46,074 nucleotides of DNA from Umezawaea endophytica (lineage in GTDB: Bacteria > Actinomycetota > Actinomycetes > Mycobacteriales > Pseudonocardiaceae): contig NZ_JANYMP010000004.1 in NCBI RefSeq assembly GCF_025061645.1, positions 257,031-303,104 of the forward strand, given 5' to 3'. Each line of letters opens with the position of its first letter. Position 1 is the stretch's first letter. Below are positions 42,667 to 46,074 of the stretch, piece by piece. The notes beneath the pieces are model-generated. The model had not been told where the DNA came from. It worked only from the letters and a program-made list of their open reading frames with translations, and searched no databases. Made by a program: the position numbers and the translations under genes.

Positions 42667-43763
42667 CGGGCTCCTCCAGTGGCGATCGACCGGCAGTAGG
42701 ACAGTGCGAGGTCGGCCACCGCGGACTCGTCCTCCCCGATGTGGGCCAGCCGCCAGCGCCACACGCCGTCGAGGACAGCGAGGACGCTCGCATCCGCGGG
42801 TGGTTCGGGATCCAGCTGAGCCAACCTGTGCGCCACGTCGATGGCCGCGTCGGCGTCCCGGTAGACGAGTCCCGGCCGATGGCGCACGATCGAGACGACC
42901 GTCCGCTCAGCCGCTTCGGCGGCGGCGGGCGCGGGTGGGCACAGGGTGCGGAACAGGCTGTTCTCGACAGCCCTGACCGTGGTGAGGTGCGCGTCCCGGT
43001 AGCGGTGGAGCCCGGTCGCGGCGGTGAGCGCCTCCAGCACGGCCCCCATCGTCGCCACCCGGTCCCTCCACGACGGGTGGGTGCTGGTCGTCGCGGAGGC
43101 CCGTCCGCCGTCGGACGTCCTCAGGCACAGCGTGGCGATCGGGTAGGTGGGGCCGAGGCACGTGGTGGCGACCGCGTCGGCGACGAGTTCGTTCGCGTGG
43201 CTCCGCGCCTTGTCGAGATCCCCGCCGATCGTTCCTGCGACCGAATCCACCACGTCCTGCAACGGTCGCGAATCCCTCAGGGCCGGGTCCAGGTGCGGTA
43301 GTCGGGCGGCGGCGTGGTGACCGAATTCGTGAGCGAGGAACGGCAGGTCCCACACCCTGGTGCCGGGAAAGCGCAGAGAGATCGTCGAGCGGTCCTCGTC
43401 GATCGACTCCAATTCCTGCGTGTGACCCAGCACGACGCCGGGAAGCCCGGCGGTGGACGTTAACCGGGAAAGCAGAAAATCGGCCACTTCGAACACGCCA
43501 GAATCCAATTTCGCGTCCTGGAGCAGTCGATTCATCCCGAGCGCCAGAACCTCCCGGACCAGGGGATCCGCGTCCCTGGCCGAGGCGTGCCACGTCGACC
43601 AGTCGGTGCCGCTCCGTGTCGTCAACGACTGCGCCTCGACCCGGTCGGTGAGGCCGGTGAGGCCTGTAGTCGTGTGGTCGAGGAAGCGGGCCAAGTCCTC
43701 CATCCGGGCGTTCTCCGCGGCGATTCGGAATCGGAGCACGGCGTCCAGATCAAGAAGGGGCAT
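42663..43763 (-). CDS. HEFGH zinc-metallopeptidase-like protein
   Basis: A 366-aa cytosolic protein. The zincin motif is His145-Glu146-Phe-Gly-His149 (FLAHEFGHHAA), with a probable third ligand Glu192 in HANELVADAVATTCLG, a gluzincin pattern like that of ImmA/IrrE or M48 peptidases. Residues 1-90 are helical (AAENARMEDLARFLDHTT). A later region (TSTHPSWRDRVATMGAVLEALT) resembles the HPS...R segment seen downstream of the active site in M48-like peptidases. ATG 43763 has GAGGA upstream and overlaps the previous gene by 14 bases. It is the catalytic candidate of the four-gene operon; the next gene is a zinc-site-defective paralogue. Substrate unknown. Confidence 0.82.
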   Translation of the reverse strand: MPLLDLDAVLRFRIAAENARMEDLARFLDHTTTGLTGLTDRVEAQSLTTRSGTDWSTWHASARDADPLVREVLALGMNRLLQDAKLDSGVFEVADFLLSRLTSTAGLPGVVLGHTQELESIDEDRSTISLRFPGTRVWDLPFLAHEFGHHAAARLPHLDPALRDSRPLQDVVDSVAGTIGGDLDKARSHANELVADAVATTCLGPTYPIATLCLRTSDGGRASATTSTHPSWRDRVATMGAVLEALTAATGLHRYRDAHLTTVRAVENSLFRTLCPPAPAAAEAAERTVVSIVRHRPGLVYRDADAAIDVAHRLAQLDPEPPADASVLAVLDGVWRWRLAHIGEDESAVADLALSYCRSIATGGAR

Positions 43764-44793
43764 GGTGGTCCTCGACGAGCAGGCGGACACCCCGCACGCG
43801 GCCTGGCAGGTCGGTGGCACCGGTGTGGTCGCGCCCCGCCAGCACGAGCGCGGCCAGCACGAGCACGAGGCCCGTGGACGTCAGCGCTGCTGCTTGGGGA
43901 AGGGTGATCTGCACTAGTGCCAGCACGCCCGCCAACCCGGTGATCACGACAGCGATGCGGCCCAAGATGGTGCAAACCTTGTCGAAGGTACGGACGAGGT
44001 CGCCCAACCGGCGTGCCACCAGTCGCTTCTCGGCGCCCACCGGTTCGGTGAGCCCTTTGCCGACCGAGGTCGCCCCGATGGCCCATCCCGCGATGACCGT
44101 GCCGTCCTCCCCCCGGCCCAGCCGGGTCAGCACCTCGTCGAGGTCGGCGCGGAGCCGCTCGACCGCGGTGAAGTCCGCCAACCTCAGGAGAAGGCTGAGA
44201 CCTCGGCGGATCGCGCGCAACGCCAGCGTGAGCAGCCGGCTCGGCGTCGCGACGTCCAAGTCCGTGACGAGGTCGCGCAGCACCGTGGGCACTTGGTCGA
44301 CGACCGGCCGGAAGGTCTTGTCCAGCAGGGAGGTCGTTACCTCCGCCGCAGCGGTGGACAGCGAGTCCAGCGACTCCCGCGCCACCTCTAGCACGGACCG
44401 GTCCGCGTCACCAGTGCCGTCGAACCCGCGGATCGGGCCGGACTCGCGACCCACGTTCTCCAAGACGTCTGACGTGAACGCCAACGAGGCGGCCGCGGAT
44501 TGGAGTTCTCCCACCCGCGCGGGGTCGATCAGCACCCCGTCGGCGACGCACAGCGTGGCGCCGATCGAGAGCTGCGCGAGCGCGGACTCCAGCAACTCCT
44601 GGTCGCTCGGTTCGGCGACGGGAGCGAATCCGCGGGTGGAGTCCCCAACCGTCCTCTTCGCGTTCGACTCGAGCCGGTCGAACGCCAAACCGACGTCGTA
44701 CCCGTCCGTCCTGATCGCGTGGACGAGGGTGTTCGCGGCAGAGGCGACAGACCGCGTGCTTTCTGCAGACGAAGCGTTCGTCGTGGTATCCAT
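43750..44793 (-). CDS. protein with two C-terminal membrane helices, first gene of the peptidase operon
   Basis: A 347-aa protein: an N-terminal helical region rich in Ser/Ala, central segments (SIGATLCVADGVLIDPARVGELQ; VARESLDSLSTAAAEVTTSLLDKTF; RLRADLDEVLTRLGRGEDGTVIAGW) and two hydrophobic helices near the C-terminus (TILGRIAVVITGLAGVLALVQI; ALTSTGLVLVLAALVLAG). There is no signal peptide, so most of it should be cytosolic and tethered. A strong GGGAGGTAAC precedes the ATG. It probably brings the peptidase proteins to the membrane. No family is recognised. Confidence 0.8.
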   Translation of the reverse strand: MDTTTNASSAESTRSVASAANTLVHAIRTDGYDVGLAFDRLESNAKRTVGDSTRGFAPVAEPSDQELLESALAQLSIGATLCVADGVLIDPARVGELQSAAASLAFTSDVLENVGRESGPIRGFDGTGDADRSVLEVARESLDSLSTAAAEVTTSLLDKTFRPVVDQVPTVLRDLVTDLDVATPSRLLTLALRAIRRGLSLLLRLADFTAVERLRADLDEVLTRLGRGEDGTVIAGWAIGATSVGKGLTEPVGAEKRLVARRLGDLVRTFDKVCTILGRIAVVITGLAGVLALVQITLPQAAALTSTGLVLVLAALVLAGRDHTGATDLPGRVRGVRLLVEDHHAPS

Positions 44794-45106
44794 CGGCTGT
44801 TACCTCCCTTTCGCCGGAGCGGAGCCAATTGTTCCGCGTTCGCTTCCGGCGATTCAGGGCTATCATCGCGCACTTACGACTCCCTGTTACGACAGATTTT
44901 TGCTGTCACCTGATCGAGTGCTCTCATTGGCTTGAGATTACCGATTTTTGCGGATTACTTCGTGATTTATGCCGATTCGGTTGCGGACAATCGGGTCGGG
45001 TGTACCGCTGAAAGGGGGGAGTTGCGGCTCACGTGTGAATGACCGTACGACCAATTGGTGGCCACCCTGTGTCGCGCGGGTCCCCGGTGCCGGCAGGCTG
45101 GGCCAC
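44794..45106. promoter_or_regulatory. AT-rich divergent promoter region of the peptidase operon and the oxidoreductase
   Basis: A 313-base gap, notably AT-rich at 44860-44990. GACAG-ATTTTTG-CTGTC (44891-44907) and CCG-ATTTTTG-CGG (44941-44953) are two hairpins with the same loop, and GATTTTTGC is thus a 9-bp direct repeat at 49-bp spacing. ACCAATTGGT at 45050-45059 is a 10-bp palindrome before the oxidoreductase gene. These are candidates for regulator binding; no regulator is encoded next to them. Confidence 0.45.
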
Positions 45107-46057
45107 ATGGTCGACAAGCCAGTGAAGCTGGGCATCATCGGACTCGGCGCCATGGGTGGACGGGTGTTGGACGTGGCCGCGGAGCACGCGGACCTGGAGG
45201 TCGTGCGCGCCTGTGACCTCGATCAGGCGACGCTCGACCGGGTGGCCGCGGCGCACCCGGAGATCGCCGTGAGCCGGGACCCGGCGGACGTGCTGGGCGC
45301 CTCGGACGTGGAGGCGGTCTACCTCGCCACGCCTCCCGCTTTCCACGCGGAGCTGACCGTGGCGGCGCTGGGGGCGGGCAAGGCGGTGTTCTGCGAGAAG
45401 CCGCTGTCGGTCAGCGCGGAGGACGGGCGGACGATGCGGGACGCGGCCGCGGCGAGCGGGCTCGCGACGGCGGTGAACTTCGCGCTCTCGGACCGGGACG
45501 TCGTGCTGGAGGTCGAGCGGGCGCTGGCCGCCGGTGAGGCGGGCGAGGTGCTCGGCGTCGACGTCCGGCTCCAGTTCCCCCAGTGGCCCCGCGAGTTCCA
45601 GGCGGACGCGGCGTGGCTGGACGGGCGGCAGCAGGGCGGGTTCGTGCGGGAGGTGTTCTCGCACTTCGCGTACCTGACGGACCGGCTGCTGGGGCCGTTG
45701 CGGGCGGTCGACGTGAGCGCCGACTTCCCCGCCGAGGGCAGTGAGGTGGCCGCGCGCGGGCTGCTGCGGGCCGGCGACGTGCCGGTGCACTTCACCGGGG
45801 TCGCGGGCGTCGCCGGACCCGAGGTGTACGAGTGGGTCCTGTGGGGGACGCGCCGGTCGTACCGGCTGCGAGACTGGGCGAGGCTGGAGGTCTTCGAGGA
45901 CGGCTCCTGGAACCCCGTCCCCAGCCGCCGGAGGGGCTCGGACGCCTCGCGCCTCGGCCTGTTCGCCGAGGCCGTGCGCGGGACCGGCTCGCCGAACCTG
46001 GCGGGCTTCGACATCGCCCTGCGGGTGCAGGAGGCCGTGGAGGCGTTCCACGCGTGA
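45107..46057 (+). CDS. Gfo/Idh/MocA-family oxidoreductase
   Basis: A 316-aa NAD(P)-dependent sugar or inositol dehydrogenase-like protein. The Rossmann motif is KLGIIGLGAMGGRV, followed by VVRACDLDQ, VYLATPPAFHAEL and the active-site EKP in AVFCEKPLSVSAEDG. The later FVREVFSHFAYLTDRLLG holds the candidate catalytic His. The ATG at 45107 gives the normal start; the preceding frame to 44969 is not protein-like. Substrate unknown; it diverges from the peptidase operon and could be unrelated to it. Confidence 0.9.
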   Translation: MVDKPVKLGIIGLGAMGGRVLDVAAEHADLEVVRACDLDQATLDRVAAAHPEIAVSRDPADVLGASDVEAVYLATPPAFHAELTVAALGAGKAVFCEKPLSVSAEDGRTMRDAAAASGLATAVNFALSDRDVVLEVERALAAGEAGEVLGVDVRLQFPQWPREFQADAAWLDGRQQGGFVREVFSHFAYLTDRLLGPLRAVDVSADFPAEGSEVAARGLLRAGDVPVHFTGVAGVAGPEVYEWVLWGTRRSYRLRDWARLEVFEDGSWNPVPSRRRGSDASRLGLFAEAVRGTGSPNLAGFDIALRVQEAVEAFHA

Positions 46058-46074
46058 ACCCGCGGTGGGGGGGG

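Overview
The window is high-GC actinomycete DNA. Coding sequence is strongly G/C biased at third positions, GTG and TTG starts are common, and genes are often coupled by ATGA-type overlaps. The gene set (BTAD/NB-ARC/TPR regulator, HxlR, LacI and MerR regulators, ECF sigma factor with zinc-finger anti-sigma factor, PP2C/STAS signalling, CBM-bearing secreted enzymes) fits a Pseudonocardiales or Streptomyces-like soil organism. I see no rRNA, tRNA, CRISPR array, transposase, integrase or phage gene.

Region 1 (1-7825) is mostly signalling. A 7-bp polypurine tandem repeat is followed by an RsbQ-like hydrolase coupled to an RsbP-like PAS-PP2C phosphatase. Next come a small exported protein, an OmpR-type response regulator with its histidine kinase and an exported PepSY-like protein, and a membrane-bound GGDEF-EAL protein. 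Region 2 (7828-16570) has a large secreted beta-helix/CBM2/beta-helix enzyme, a lone receiver protein, a divergent MerR/STAS pair, a 954-aa AfsR-like regulator and a lipoprotein. Region 3 (16627-24367) has two HxlR divergons (with an SDR and a SnoaL-like protein), an anion-transporter-like protein with a Usp protein, a HEAT-repeat protein, an alpha/beta hydrolase and a secreted VWA protein.

Region 4 (24899-28981, minus strand) is a tightly coupled operon: ECF sigma, membrane-bound zinc-finger anti-sigma, ABC ATPase, permease and membrane protein. It is preceded by an ECF-type promoter placed so that the transcript would be leaderless. Region 5 (28982-29464) is non-coding, with G-runs, a perfect 25-bp inverted repeat and a degenerate minisatellite. 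Region 6 (29465-37987) is a sugar locus: a LacI regulator diverging from a YtfQRT/YjfF-type importer and a secreted GH2 enzyme with two AbfB (CBM42) domains. It probably handles furanosidic sugars, arabinofuranose or galactofuranose.

Region 7 (37984-44793, minus strand) is the least familiar part. It is a four-gene overlapping operon: a protein with C-terminal membrane helices, a HEFGH zinc-peptidase-like protein, a coiled-coil paralogue of that peptidase which has lost zinc ligands and carries a one-base frameshift in this sequence, and a 1083-aa TPR protein. I cannot assign a known pathway to it. A Gfo/Idh/MocA oxidoreductase (45107-46057) closes the window.
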